A stretch of DNA of 64,000 nucleotides. Source: Lachnospiraceae bacterium (GTDB taxonomy: Bacteria; Bacillota; Clostridia; Lachnospirales; Lachnospiraceae). The stretch lies in NCBI GenBank assembly GCA_015057035.1, contig SVFC01000001.1:248001-312000 (forward strand), written 5' to 3'. The translations under genes were made by a program, and so were the position numbers. Under the pieces are notes generated by a model, which did not search any database, was not told the origin of the DNA, and was given only the letters and a program-made list of their open reading frames with translations. Position 1 is the first letter of the stretch, and every line of letters begins with the position of its first letter. Positions 32,999 through 42,439 of the stretch are shown here, in pieces.

Positions 32999-33994
32999 TT
33001 ATTTCGCAAATCGTGATAAAATTTGATTCATTAACAGATAAAGATTATGTCTGCCATCCGCTTTAAAAACAATACTGATAATATCCTCTCCTGCTGAGTT
33101 TTTAGAATAAAGCACGAGACAATATCCTGCAGCTCCTGTAGTGCCTGTTTTTCCGCCTATAATCTCAAATCCCTCTGGTGCTGTTGCACCACCTGTAAAA
33201 TATCGATTATTATTGCTATAGGTCTTTTCTACAATTGCTCCACTTTCGGAAGAATAGGTAACAGATTTCTTTTTGCTACTAATAATTTCAACAAATTTAG
33301 GCGTATGAACAGCTTCATTCATAATTAAATACATATCATATATGGTTGTGTAATGATTTTCATTAGGAAGACCACTTGGATTAACAAAATTACTCTTAGT
33401 TGCACCAAAGGATTTTGCAGTCTCGTTCATTACCTTAGCAAATGCTTCTACACTACCAGAATGATGTTCGGCCAAAGCTTCAGCAGCATCATTACCGCTT
33501 TCCAACATCATACCATAGAGTAAGTCATTTACAGTAATATTATCCCCTTTTTTGAGTCCACAAACAGAAGAATCGTCTGCTTGATCAACTGCCTCAGCAC
33601 TAACGGTTGCGATTTCATTTAATGCACAATCACGAATAATGATATAAGCAGTTAGAATCTTAGTTGTACTGGCTGGATAAAGCTGAGTAAATATGTTTTG
33701 GCTATATACTACTTCTTTTGTTGTTAGATTAAATGCTCCAGCGCCCTGTGCGACCTGGGAATCAGTTTCATCCATTCCAAAGTTTATGGCATTAGTAACA
33801 CATAATTCAGAGGAGAAAAACTCTTTTTTCTGTTCTTCTTCAGGTGCCACCAGATAAGACTTATCATAGGTATATGCATCATAAGCATTTCCAGGTAATT
33901 GTTCAGTTGTTGTACCACATCCACTAATAAAAACAGCTGCTGTGCATAATATACACAACAGTTGTTTCAAGTGAAAATTATTTATACATTTCAC
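32999..33994 (-). CDS. D-alanyl-D-alanine carboxypeptidase (S11), predicted lipoprotein
   Basis: A 331-aa penicillin-binding protein of the DacA type. The active site is present: STTK (SxxK), SGN and KTGTTGA (KTG). The N-terminus has a signal sequence with lipobox FISGC, so it is anchored outside the membrane as a lipoprotein, unlike the usual C-terminal-anchor DacA. It trims peptidoglycan side chains. It overlaps mgsA by 17 bp and belongs to the mre/min/rodA envelope group. Confidence 0.9.
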   Translation of the reverse strand: MKCINNFHLKQLLCILCTAAVFISGCGTTTEQLPGNAYDAYTYDKSYLVAPEEEQKKEFFSSELCVTNAINFGMDETDSQVAQGAGAFNLTTKEVVYSQNIFTQLYPASTTKILTAYIIIRDCALNEIATVSAEAVDQADDSSVCGLKKGDNITVNDLLYGMMLESGNDAAEALAEHHSGSVEAFAKVMNETAKSFGATKSNFVNPSGLPNENHYTTIYDMYLIMNEAVHTPKFVEIISSKKKSVTYSSESGAIVEKTYSNNNRYFTGGATAPEGFEIIGGKTGTTGAAGYCLVLYSKNSAGEDIISIVFKADGRHNLYLLMNQILSRFAK

Positions 33995-34373
33995 GCCAGT
34001 CTAAATCCCCTCTGTCTAATGATTTGATTAATAGTTCTGCTGTAGCAAGATTCGTTGCCAAAGGTATATTGTGTTCGTCACATAATTTAACAATGTTATT
34101 TACATCTGGCTCGTGAGATCTAGGAGTTAAAGGGTCTCTTAAGAAAATCACAAGGTCAATTTCGTTGTGCTCAATCTGAGCGCCTAACTGCTGTGATCCA
34201 CCTAAATGTCCTGCTAAATATTTGTGCACAGACAGATTAGCTACCTCTTCAATTAATCTTCCGGTCGTTCCTGTAGCATAAAGTTCATTTTTAGCTAGAA
34301 TTCCTCTGTAAGCAATACAGAAGTTCTGCATTAATTTCTTTTTTGCATCATGTGCAACAAGTCCGATATTCAT
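33978..34373 (-). CDS. mgsA: Methylglyoxal synthase
   Basis: A 131-aa enzyme that turns dihydroxyacetone phosphate into methylglyoxal and phosphate. The conserved AHDAKKK, YATGTTGRLIEE and GHLGGSQQLGA are present, as is DLVIFLRDPL with the catalytic Asp region. It commonly follows rodA in Clostridia, as here. Confidence 0.95.
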   Translation of the reverse strand: MNIGLVAHDAKKKLMQNFCIAYRGILAKNELYATGTTGRLIEEVANLSVHKYLAGHLGGSQQLGAQIEHNEIDLVIFLRDPLTPRSHEPDVNNIVKLCDEHNIPLATNLATAELLIKSLDRGDLDWREMYK

Positions 34374-34397
34374 TACGTAACTCCTCCTCTATAGGTA

Positions 34398-35513
34398 TTA
34401 ATATTTTTTCGCTTGTAATCCAATATTTAGTACAATTCCAATACCAATATACAGTGAAACAATAGATGTTAAACCATAACTGACAAATGGTAAAGGAATA
34501 CCGGTATTTGGCATTAAACCTGTATTAACGCAGATGTTTACAAAACTTTGAAAACCAATTAGCGCAGCAATACCACAACAAATTAGTCTTCCAGCAAGAT
34601 CTTTGGCTCTGCTACCGATATAAATACATTCTGCAACTATTAAAAGTAATAAAATAATAATTGTGGCAGTTCCAACAAAGCCAAGCTCCTCTCCTGCTAC
34701 GGCAAAGATAAAGTCTGTCTGTGGCTCAATAATAAATTCCGCATTCTTCAGAGAAGTCGCTTCTGAGTTGTTTAATCCCTTGCCCCATAACTGACCAGAT
34801 CCAATGGCCATAATAGAGTTTTGCTGCTGAAGTGCTTTGTCAGAAAAACGTGGATCCGTTGGATATAACCAGGCAAGAATACGGATTAACTGATATGGAA
34901 TCTTTTCGTCTGTAGACTGCGCTAACTGAACCACATACGTTAATAGCAAGATTACAGATGGCACTGCAACTGCTAAAACACTTAGTATTATTTTATAACT
35001 TAATCCCGCAATAAACAAGAGTGCAACGAAAATAAATGCTGTAACAATTGTGGTTGAAAGGTCAGGCTGCTTTAAAATCATAAGCAACGGAATGCCAATC
35101 AATATAAAGGATGAAAACAATACTTTTACAGTATTTAATTTCTCGTTATATTTACTAAAGAAATAGGCAAAATACACTATAATCGCTAATTTCGCTAGTT
35201 CGGAAGGCTGGAACTGAATTCCGGCAATAATAATCCAACGAGTGGCTCCACCAACGGTTTTACCGGCTGTTAATACCCATGCAAGAAGAACAATCATGGC
35301 CGCGTAGTAAAAATACGGAAACTTTAGCAGGAAGGAATAGTCAATCAATGATACAACAAGCATAATTACAAGCCCTACAATAAAACCAAAAATCTGCTTG
35401 TCTTGGACAGATTCTTTTGCACTGCCAATTAGAAAAATACCAATAATTGTAAGCAAAGATACATATAAAATTAATTGAAAATGATAATTCTTTAGTTTGT
35501 AGCGTTTTAACAT
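34398..35513 (-). CDS. rodA: RodA/FtsW-family peptidoglycan polymerase (SEDS)
   Basis: A 371-aa polytopic protein with about ten helices. SEDS signatures are visible, such as GGATRWI, QPSELAKLAIIVYFA and LPFVSYGLTSIVSLYIGIG. With the PBP2 gene three genes upstream it forms the elongation synthase. It starts ATG 35513 directly after minE. Confidence 0.93.
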   Translation of the reverse strand: MLKRYKLKNYHFQLILYVSLLTIIGIFLIGSAKESVQDKQIFGFIVGLVIMLVVSLIDYSFLLKFPYFYYAAMIVLLAWVLTAGKTVGGATRWIIIAGIQFQPSELAKLAIIVYFAYFFSKYNEKLNTVKVLFSSFILIGIPLLMILKQPDLSTTIVTAFIFVALLFIAGLSYKIILSVLAVAVPSVILLLTYVVQLAQSTDEKIPYQLIRILAWLYPTDPRFSDKALQQQNSIMAIGSGQLWGKGLNNSEATSLKNAEFIIEPQTDFIFAVAGEELGFVGTATIIILLLLIVAECIYIGSRAKDLAGRLICCGIAALIGFQSFVNICVNTGLMPNTGIPLPFVSYGLTSIVSLYIGIGIVLNIGLQAKKY

Positions 35514-35514
35514 T

Positions 35515-35718
35515 TTATACTCTCTTTTTGTTTTGCTTTAAAGTGATTTTTATTTCAAACATATCTGCAGGAGAATCAAAATATCTGCTTAATAAGTTTG
35601 AAATTTCTTTTTTTAGTTGAGAAATATCCTTTGACGAATACTCTAGTGTGTCTGACTCCATCATAATTTTTAGTCGTTCTTTTGCAATGGCCGAATAGTT
35701 ATTTTTATGAAAAATCAT
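35515..35718 (-). CDS. minE: Cell division topological specificity factor MinE
   Basis: A 67-aa MinE: SAIAKERLKIMMESDTLEYS is the anti-MinCD helix and the C-terminal beta region (FDSPADMFEIKITLKQ) is the dimer part. I use ATG 35718, nine bases after AGGAG; the GTG at 35724 is too near that site. It is shorter than E. coli MinE (88). It overlaps minD by 14 bp. minC is not in this group. Confidence 0.9.
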   Translation of the reverse strand: MIFHKNNYSAIAKERLKIMMESDTLEYSSKDISQLKKEISNLLSRYFDSPADMFEIKITLKQNKKRV

Positions 35719-36439
35719 ATGCACATACTCCTATTTGTTTAGATAAGCAGATAAACTTTTGCGTTGCTTTAGAACGCATTGTAACAACAGGAATTCCCTT
35801 GTTCTGACTTACAATGATTTTTTCGTCATGAGGGATTGTTCCAAGGACAGGAATATCAAACAATTCACTGATGTCTTCTTTGGAAAGCATGTACTTTTTG
35901 CGAACTAGTCGTTCATCATATTCGTTAATAATTAACTCAACTTTTGTAATTTTAGTGCCATTTAACAGATGTAATACTCTGCTGGCATCCTTAACCGCGG
36001 ATATGTGCGGTGTAGTAAGTAAAATGGCCCGGTCTGCAACTGATGTCGCAAATTGAAAGCCCTGTTCGATTCCTGCGGGACAATCGATTAAGCAATAGTC
36101 AAATTCTTTTTTTAACTGTTCCATTAAAATGGAAAATGCTCTCTCATATTGTTTTAGAGGAATCATTTTTAATGATGCTGGAATCATGTACAAATTTGGA
36201 AATCTTTTGTCACGAATCAATGCCTGATTTAGTCGGCATTTGTTTTCCAGCAGGTCTAAAAGATTGTAATTAATCTTATCTTCTAAACCCATAACAACAT
36301 CTAAATTACGAAGTCCCATGTCAGTATCTAACATAACGACTTTTTTATCTAACTGTGAAAGTCCTGCTCCAATGTTGGCAATTGTTGTTGTCTTGCCTAC
36401 ACCGCCTTTTCCTGAAGTGAAAACGATGGTTTCACCCAT
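35705..36439 (-). CDS. minD: Septum-site protein MinD, short C-terminus
   Basis: A 244-aa ParA/MinD ATPase. The deviant Walker A is KGGVGKTTT, with DTDMGLRNLD and CLIDCPAGIEQGF as Walker B. ATG 36439 has AGGAGGT before it. The C-terminus ends KATQKFICLSKQIGVCAYDFS, without the usual amphipathic membrane-targeting helix (basic/hydrophobic, about 20 aa), so membrane binding would need another means. Usual MinD length is about 265. Confidence 0.92.
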   Translation of the reverse strand: MGETIVFTSGKGGVGKTTTIANIGAGLSQLDKKVVMLDTDMGLRNLDVVMGLEDKINYNLLDLLENKCRLNQALIRDKRFPNLYMIPASLKMIPLKQYERAFSILMEQLKKEFDYCLIDCPAGIEQGFQFATSVADRAILLTTPHISAVKDASRVLHLLNGTKITKVELIINEYDERLVRKKYMLSKEDISELFDIPVLGTIPHDEKIIVSQNKGIPVVTMRSKATQKFICLSKQIGVCAYDFS

Positions 36440-36455
36440 GAAAATTAACCTCCTG

Positions 36456-39266
36456 TTAGTCTGTAATATTATTATCAGACGAGCTGTTTGCGCCCGCTGC
36501 ATTTAATGCAAGAATCTCATCCAATGTTTCTACTCCAAAATATACAGATAAGATATTTTTGGAAACCATTGCAGCATTATTAGATGTATATCCATACGCA
36601 ATACGTGTTGCAATGGAGATTTCTGGATTATCATATGGTGCATATCCAACAAATAAAGCGTGGTTTGGACGGTCCTTTACTTGCTGTGCAGTACCTGTTT
36701 TACCAGCAACCTGGATTGGGAAATCCTTAAAGTAGTTCTTGCTTAAACAAACCTGATTCATACCATTTCGAATATCATTCCATTGTGCTGGAGTTAATGT
36801 AGAAGAAATATCTTCGTAAGTTGGATTATATTGCATTAAGATATTGCCATCATTATCAACGATTTTGTTCATTAACTGATAATCATATAATTTTCCAGAA
36901 GAAATTGCAGTAACATATCTGGATAATGCGGCTGTTGTAATATTGTTGTTACTCTGTCCGATGGCAGCCATAACAGGATACTGAGTTGCAATTGTTGAAG
37001 TTGATTCTGCAATCTCAAGTCCGGTTTTCTTATCTAAGCCAAAAATAGATGCATATTCTTTAATATACGCAATACCATTAGCATCATTATATATTCCAGT
37101 ATTTTTGGAACTTAAACGATATCCTGTATCGTAGAAGTAAATATTACATGAGTCCTTAATGGCTTCTACCAGTGTTTCTGTGCTATGATTCTTTGGATAA
37201 CGCCAACAGTTAGGTTCATTATCAACAAGCAAGTATTTTCCGGTACATTCAATGATAGATGAACTAGTGATAACCCCTTCTGCTAACCCTGCAGTTGCTG
37301 TTACCATCTTAAAGGTGGATCCAGGCGCCGTCTTTTCCTGTGTTGCATAATTCCACTGTGGATTTGAGTTATCATCATTTAATTTTGCGTAGTATTCTGC
37401 ATCTACACCATTTGCAAGCATATTGTTATCATATCCAGGATAACTAACCAGTGCTTTTACCTGTCCTGTTCGCGTGTCTGTGATTACGCAGGAACCAGTA
37501 CAAGGATCAAGTGCCAACTGTGCTGGAGTAATCTCCAGTAAGTTGATTTTTTCAAGGATAAAGTCATTTGCTTTTAATTTACCAGATTGTATATTTTCAT
37601 AGGTAGTATTATCAAAATCAAGGATTCCTTGATCAAATAATATCAAACATAATTGTTTGCCTGTTACTTCGTTTTTTTCTACCATATATTTATAAACACA
37701 TTTGGCAAATTCCTTATCACTCGTTGCTTCTTCAAAAATCAGATTGCAAATTGCATCATATATTTCAGAAGTGTCTGCATATTTAGAATCCACATCTAAT
37801 ATACTTATATCAATCCATTGCTGTTGGATGCAGTAGGATAAATATTCTCTTGGACTAAGCTTTCCATCACGCCATTTCAAATATACATCATCAGAAGTGT
37901 CAATTTTTGACGAAAGGAGAACTTTTTCTGACTTAAGCATAGAAATTACATAAGTAAAGTAATCCAAAAGTTCTTCTGACATTTTATTATTAATCAATGG
38001 TTTTGTGGAATAAAGCTGTGTTCTAATCTCTTCTACCGCTGCAAGTTGTTCCCTCAAAAAAATATCAAAAACAGCTTTTTCAGTTTCAGAAGCGTTTTCA
38101 GAATTAAACTTTGTAATATCAATGACATTATTGTCTAACAAAGCAAAATATACGTCTTTCATTGAAATGTTGCCACTTTTAATATTGGAATATACTATTC
38201 CGGCAATCTCCTGTTCTAACAGAAGATAAGTTGATTTTTGCAAATCTAAGTCGATAGATAAATATAAGTCACTTCCTGCAACCGGTTTTTTGTAACTAAC
38301 CACTTCACTGATTCGACCAAATTTATCTACATAAACCACCTGTTCACCATTAGAACCTCTTAAGTAGGATTCGTAATACTGTTCTAATCCGGATTTTCCT
38401 ACAACATCATCTCGGCTATAAGAAGAATCTGTTGCAGAATATTTAATATATTCAGTTTCGGATATTTTGCCAGTATATCCAATCATGGACGCAAAATACA
38501 CACTTTCGTTATATTTTCGAATGGTGGTTTCGCGTATATCCATACCAATCATCTCGTGCATATGTTCATTAATAAACGCAACTGTTTTATCAGAAACATC
38601 TTCTGCAACAGTAATTGCATTATAACGAGAATAAATGGTGGATTTCATTGCATATCGAATTACGGTAATTTCATAAGCGGTTTTCTGGCTATATTCAGTA
38701 TCAATCAAACCAAAAGATGTCTGCAAATAACGCATAACCTGCTCTGCTGTGGCTGTTGCCTCATTGAAGCCATATTTATCGTTATATTCCAAATCAGAAT
38801 ATGAGGCGTGTCCAAAGACATCCGCAAGAAAACGTCTAAGCTGTGTTCCGCTTACATTAAAACTGTATGTTCCATCTTCATTTAAAGTTATTTTAAAGTT
38901 GTTATATATTTTTTCTCCATTTTGCGCTAAGGTTTCGACAACTTTTGCTAATTGAGGATTTAGCACCTCATTTTTCTCTTTTTCACCATCGTATTTTCCA
39001 CTATCAGAAATAATAACGGAGTAAGCTAATTCGTTATAAGCTAAAAGGTTGCCATTAACGTCATATATATTTCCACGTGTTGCATCAATTGCAAGTGGTT
39101 TTTCAATGCGCATTACAAAGTTGTCCTGATACATTTGACCATTAACTACTTGTAAAGAAAAAACGCGCATTAATATAACGCCAAACATTAATACCATTGC
39201 AGTTGATAAAACAAACAAACGGGATTTGAAAAAGCGCTTTAAGAAATCTTTAATATCATATATCAA
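36456..39266 (-). CDS. mrdA: Penicillin-binding protein 2 (elongation transpeptidase)
   Basis: A 936-aa class B PBP, long for PBP2 (about 630-720). N-terminal membrane helix near 15-37, dimerisation domain (VFSLQVVNGQMYQ ... ARGNIYD-like), and a long helical insertion (about 350-570). Then comes the transpeptidase domain with SxxK in APGSTFKMVTA, SCN in KDSCNIYF and KTGTAQ. It lies between mreD and minD and probably works with RodA in the elongation complex. Confidence 0.93.
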   Translation of the reverse strand: MIYDIKDFLKRFFKSRLFVLSTAMVLMFGVILMRVFSLQVVNGQMYQDNFVMRIEKPLAIDATRGNIYDVNGNLLAYNELAYSVIISDSGKYDGEKEKNEVLNPQLAKVVETLAQNGEKIYNNFKITLNEDGTYSFNVSGTQLRRFLADVFGHASYSDLEYNDKYGFNEATATAEQVMRYLQTSFGLIDTEYSQKTAYEITVIRYAMKSTIYSRYNAITVAEDVSDKTVAFINEHMHEMIGMDIRETTIRKYNESVYFASMIGYTGKISETEYIKYSATDSSYSRDDVVGKSGLEQYYESYLRGSNGEQVVYVDKFGRISEVVSYKKPVAGSDLYLSIDLDLQKSTYLLLEQEIAGIVYSNIKSGNISMKDVYFALLDNNVIDITKFNSENASETEKAVFDIFLREQLAAVEEIRTQLYSTKPLINNKMSEELLDYFTYVISMLKSEKVLLSSKIDTSDDVYLKWRDGKLSPREYLSYCIQQQWIDISILDVDSKYADTSEIYDAICNLIFEEATSDKEFAKCVYKYMVEKNEVTGKQLCLILFDQGILDFDNTTYENIQSGKLKANDFILEKINLLEITPAQLALDPCTGSCVITDTRTGQVKALVSYPGYDNNMLANGVDAEYYAKLNDDNSNPQWNYATQEKTAPGSTFKMVTATAGLAEGVITSSSIIECTGKYLLVDNEPNCWRYPKNHSTETLVEAIKDSCNIYFYDTGYRLSSKNTGIYNDANGIAYIKEYASIFGLDKKTGLEIAESTSTIATQYPVMAAIGQSNNNITTAALSRYVTAISSGKLYDYQLMNKIVDNDGNILMQYNPTYEDISSTLTPAQWNDIRNGMNQVCLSKNYFKDFPIQVAGKTGTAQQVKDRPNHALFVGYAPYDNPEISIATRIAYGYTSNNAAMVSKNILSVYFGVETLDEILALNAAGANSSSDNNITD

Positions 39267-39777
39267 ATTTTATTGCTCTCCTTTTCTCATACGCTTCAAT
39301 TTTTTGATTAATCTTAAGTAACATAAAATATAAGAAAATCGTAATTACCATGGTATAAACCAGTTCTGGAATAATAATGGAACTAAAGTAATATCCAAAG
39401 TCAAAACGACTTCTAAATAAAAACATAAGAAAATAAGTAAATATATTTGCTAAAAAATCACTGGTACCAATTAAAAGTAAAGGAAGTTTTATGTCTTCTG
39501 GATAAAAGCGTTTTTGGAAAAAACCGTTTAAATATCCAATGTGCATATACAGTAAAGCATAAACTCCTAAATAAAATCCGCAAAAAATGTCTACAAGAAG
39601 TCCACAAAAGAAGCCAACAAACATTCCTTCCCTTTTTCCTCTCATAAAACCAAATGCTGATACAATAATAATCATTAAATTAGGTGAAATATTAGCAAAG
39701 GAAAAGGTCTGAAACGTTGTTGTTTGTAGCACAAAGCATATAGAAATCACTAAAAACAATACAACTTTTCTAAGCAT
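39256..39777 (-). CDS. mreD: Rod-shape-determining protein MreD
   Basis: A 173-aa membrane protein with five to six helices; the pattern FANISPNLMIIIVSAFGFMRGKREGMFVGFFCGLLVDIF matches MreD. Low sequence conservation is normal in this family. It is encoded between mreC and the PBP2 gene, overlapping the latter by 11 bp. Confidence 0.9.
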   Translation of the reverse strand: MLRKVVLFLVISICFVLQTTTFQTFSFANISPNLMIIIVSAFGFMRGKREGMFVGFFCGLLVDIFCGFYLGVYALLYMHIGYLNGFFQKRFYPEDIKLPLLLIGTSDFLANIFTYFLMFLFRSRFDFGYYFSSIIIPELVYTMVITIFLYFMLLKINQKIEAYEKRRAIKFDI

Positions 39778-39780
39778 TCT

Positions 39781-40647
39781 CTACTCCTGACCTGTTTCTT
39801 TAATTTTTGTAATAACTAGAACTTCTTCTAAGTGCTCGAAGTCTACGACAGGGGTTATAGTTCCTGTTTTTGTAAGATTATTGGAGTTCTTTTCTATACT
39901 AGCAATATATCCAATCAAAATACCTTGCTGATATCGATCTGATACATAGGAAGTGATTACTGGATCTCCTACTTTGGCCTGGTTTTTCTCATCTTTTAAA
40001 CCTGAGAAATGTATTACAGTGGATTCGTTCATAGATTGCAAATTGCCACTTACATTAAAGTTGTCTCCAGTAGTTGCGACCATAGCACTAACATTGGAAG
40101 AATCATCAATAATACTACGAACTTTTGCGTAATTTTCCCCCACATCTACTACAATCCCAACAAGACCGCTTCCAGCAAGAACGTTCATCCCTACTTCTAT
40201 TCCATCCTTGGAGCCACGATTAATGGTAAAAGTGGAAAACCAGTTTCCACTATTTTTAGCGATAACACTTGCTGCAACTTTTTCATAATCAGGATATTTT
40301 TCATCTAATTCAAATAATTCACGAAGATTTTCTAATTCGTACTGGTCCTGCTTATTATCACTAATTTGCTTTTCCAGTTCTTCGATTTTAGCTTTTAGTT
40401 CTTTGTTTTCTTCTAAAACATCAGATAAAGTACGAAAATCATTGGCAAAATCAAAGATCCAGGCACCAGTGTTGTTGATTCCCTGTTGCATCGGCACAAA
40501 AATGTATCCTGCAATGGTATTTAATGGGCCGCCTTTGATATTAAAGATTAGACCTGCAAAGATGCCAACAACGCATGTAATGGATAAAATTAACAGCATA
40601 TGTTTTGTTTCAATTTGTTTCTTTTTTGTGTTACGAAATACTTTCAT
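39781..40647 (-). CDS. mreC: Rod-shape-determining protein MreC
   Basis: A 288-aa protein with one N-terminal helix (about 18-37), a coiled coil (about 70-110, ENKELKAKIEELEKQISD) and the beta-rich MreC domain with the DGIEVGMNVLAGSGLVGIVVDVG and VTSYVSDRYQ-type motifs. It links MreB to the PBPs. The gene follows mreB after 9 bp. Confidence 0.95.
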   Translation of the reverse strand: MKVFRNTKKKQIETKHMLLILSITCVVGIFAGLIFNIKGGPLNTIAGYIFVPMQQGINNTGAWIFDFANDFRTLSDVLEENKELKAKIEELEKQISDNKQDQYELENLRELFELDEKYPDYEKVAASVIAKNSGNWFSTFTINRGSKDGIEVGMNVLAGSGLVGIVVDVGENYAKVRSIIDDSSNVSAMVATTGDNFNVSGNLQSMNESTVIHFSGLKDEKNQAKVGDPVITSYVSDRYQQGILIGYIASIEKNSNNLTKTGTITPVVDFEHLEEVLVITKIKETGQE

Positions 40648-40656
40648 ACAACCTCG

Positions 40657-41661
40657 TTATTTTTTAATGGTAAAAGGTAATTTTCTGAATTTGGAATCAG
40701 AAACGATTTTTACAAGGCCACGTACAGCGCTTTCCTCTGGTGAACTTGTGGTATTAACTTTAATATTAGTAATTTCTTCAAATAATTTATCCAAATTATG
40801 AATCAATGAGCCACCACCTGTAATATAGATACCAGAATGGATAATATCCTTAGCTAATTCTGGTGGAGTTCTCTCAAGAATCATTTTAATGGAAGTACAA
40901 ATAGACTCTAAGTTGTTTTTCATGGCTTCATATACAACAGAAGCGCTTATCTCCATTTCAATTGGAAGTCCACTTACTAAGTCACGTCCTACAATCTTCA
41001 TGGTTTCAGTACGTCCAGGAAGTCCAGAGCCAATAGTTTCTTTTAAGGCTTTTGCAGTCTTCTGCCCAATTACAAGATTATACTCTTTACGAAGATGACT
41101 AATAATAGATTCATCTATTCTATTGCCGCCAAAATGTAATAAATCGCTTAATACAAGTCCGCCCATGGAAATAATAGAGATTTCTGTAGTATCAGCACCC
41201 ATATCAACAACCATAACACCAGTTGGCTGGTTAACGTCGATTCCAAGACCTACTGCATCTGCAATTGGCTTCTCACAAAGCAAAATACTCTTTGGACGAA
41301 GTTTGTTTTTATAGAACATATCATAAAATGCTCTTTTTTCTACATCAGTAATATCTGTTGGTACTGCAACAACAAACTCTGAGCCGCGGATTTTGCTTTT
41401 CATTTTTTCTTCAAGGAATGTAACAATCATGTTCTGAAGAAAGTTATAATCAGCAATTACACCACTTACAACAGGGAAAACAACCTGAATAGATTCAGGC
41501 GCTTTTTCGTACATAGCATAAGCAGCATCTCCGTATGCATAGATTTCATTTTTGTTGATGATTGCAACGGTATTTTTTTCTTTTAGAATCTTTCCTGTTG
41601 CTTTACAAAATACTTTGAAATTACATGTACCAAGATCAATACCATAGACGTTGTTATTCAT
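40657..41661 (-). CDS. mreB: Actin-like protein MreB
   Basis: A 334-aa actin-fold ATPase. Phosphate 1 (GIDLGTCNFKVF), connect 1, phosphate 2 (VMVVDMGADTTEISIIS) and the adenosine site (SGIYITGGGSLIHNLDKL) are clear. It directs sidewall growth and is the first gene of the mreBCD group, after radC. Confidence 0.94.
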   Translation of the reverse strand: MNNNVYGIDLGTCNFKVFCKATGKILKEKNTVAIINKNEIYAYGDAAYAMYEKAPESIQVVFPVVSGVIADYNFLQNMIVTFLEEKMKSKIRGSEFVVAVPTDITDVEKRAFYDMFYKNKLRPKSILLCEKPIADAVGLGIDVNQPTGVMVVDMGADTTEISIISMGGLVLSDLLHFGGNRIDESIISHLRKEYNLVIGQKTAKALKETIGSGLPGRTETMKIVGRDLVSGLPIEMEISASVVYEAMKNNLESICTSIKMILERTPPELAKDIIHSGIYITGGGSLIHNLDKLFEEITNIKVNTTSSPEESAVRGLVKIVSDSKFRKLPFTIKK

Positions 41662-41676
41662 AGTAATTCTCCTCTT

Positions 41677-42375
41677 TTATGTGTTAAATATTTGCTCATT
41701 TTCATGAAAACTATAATATTTATTGTCTCCAATAATAATGTGGTCAATCAATTCCAACTCCAAAATCTGTGCGCCCTTATGAATCCGATTCGTTATCTGC
41801 AGATCATCCTTACTTGGTGTGGGATCTCCGCTTGGATGATTATGAATTAACACGAATTGTACTGCTTCATAATCAAAAGCATGCCGAAAAATCTCCCGTG
41901 GTGATACATAAGCGTAATTCACAGCGCCTTTGGTAATGATTACATCACCAAGAAAATGACATTTTGCATCAAAAAATGCACAGATAAGTCGCTCTTCTTT
42001 GCAATGACGTAAATGCTCCATATAATAGTCTGCAATGGAAAAAGGGTTATCCAAACGCAAATCATATCCGCTTTTTGTTCTGGCAATTCGTTTTGAAAGC
42101 TCTGCAACTGCTTTTAATTGAATTGCCTTAATTGAACCAATCCCTGGATATTGCATCATTTCATGATAGGACAAATCATAAATATTAAGTAGATTATTAT
42201 GATTTCCCTGCAAAATTTGTCTTGCTATGTCTACAGAATTTTCTTTTGCTGTGCCAGTTTTGATTATGATGGCTAAAAGTTCTGCATCCGACAAATTTTC
42301 TGCTCCATATTTTACAAATTTCTCATATGGTCTCTCTGATTCTGGTAAATTTTTAATTGTAAAATGTTTTGACAT
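41677..42375 (-). CDS. radC: RadC-family JAB-domain protein
   Basis: A 232-aa RadC (DUF2466). HhH-like N-terminus (ESERPYEKFVKYGAENLSDAELLAIIIKTGT) and a metal-binding JAB motif HNHPSGDPTPSKDD at the C-terminus. Its place before mreB is the same as in Bacillus. Its cellular role is not well known. Confidence 0.94.
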   Translation of the reverse strand: MSKHFTIKNLPESERPYEKFVKYGAENLSDAELLAIIIKTGTAKENSVDIARQILQGNHNNLLNIYDLSYHEMMQYPGIGSIKAIQLKAVAELSKRIARTKSGYDLRLDNPFSIADYYMEHLRHCKEERLICAFFDAKCHFLGDVIITKGAVNYAYVSPREIFRHAFDYEAVQFVLIHNHPSGDPTPSKDDLQITNRIHKGAQILELELIDHIIIGDNKYYSFHENEQIFNT

Positions 42376-42439
42376 ATATCTCCTTCTCTTCTCCCCAAAG
42401 GCGCATATGTCAATGGATTTTAAACCACATTTTATTTTA

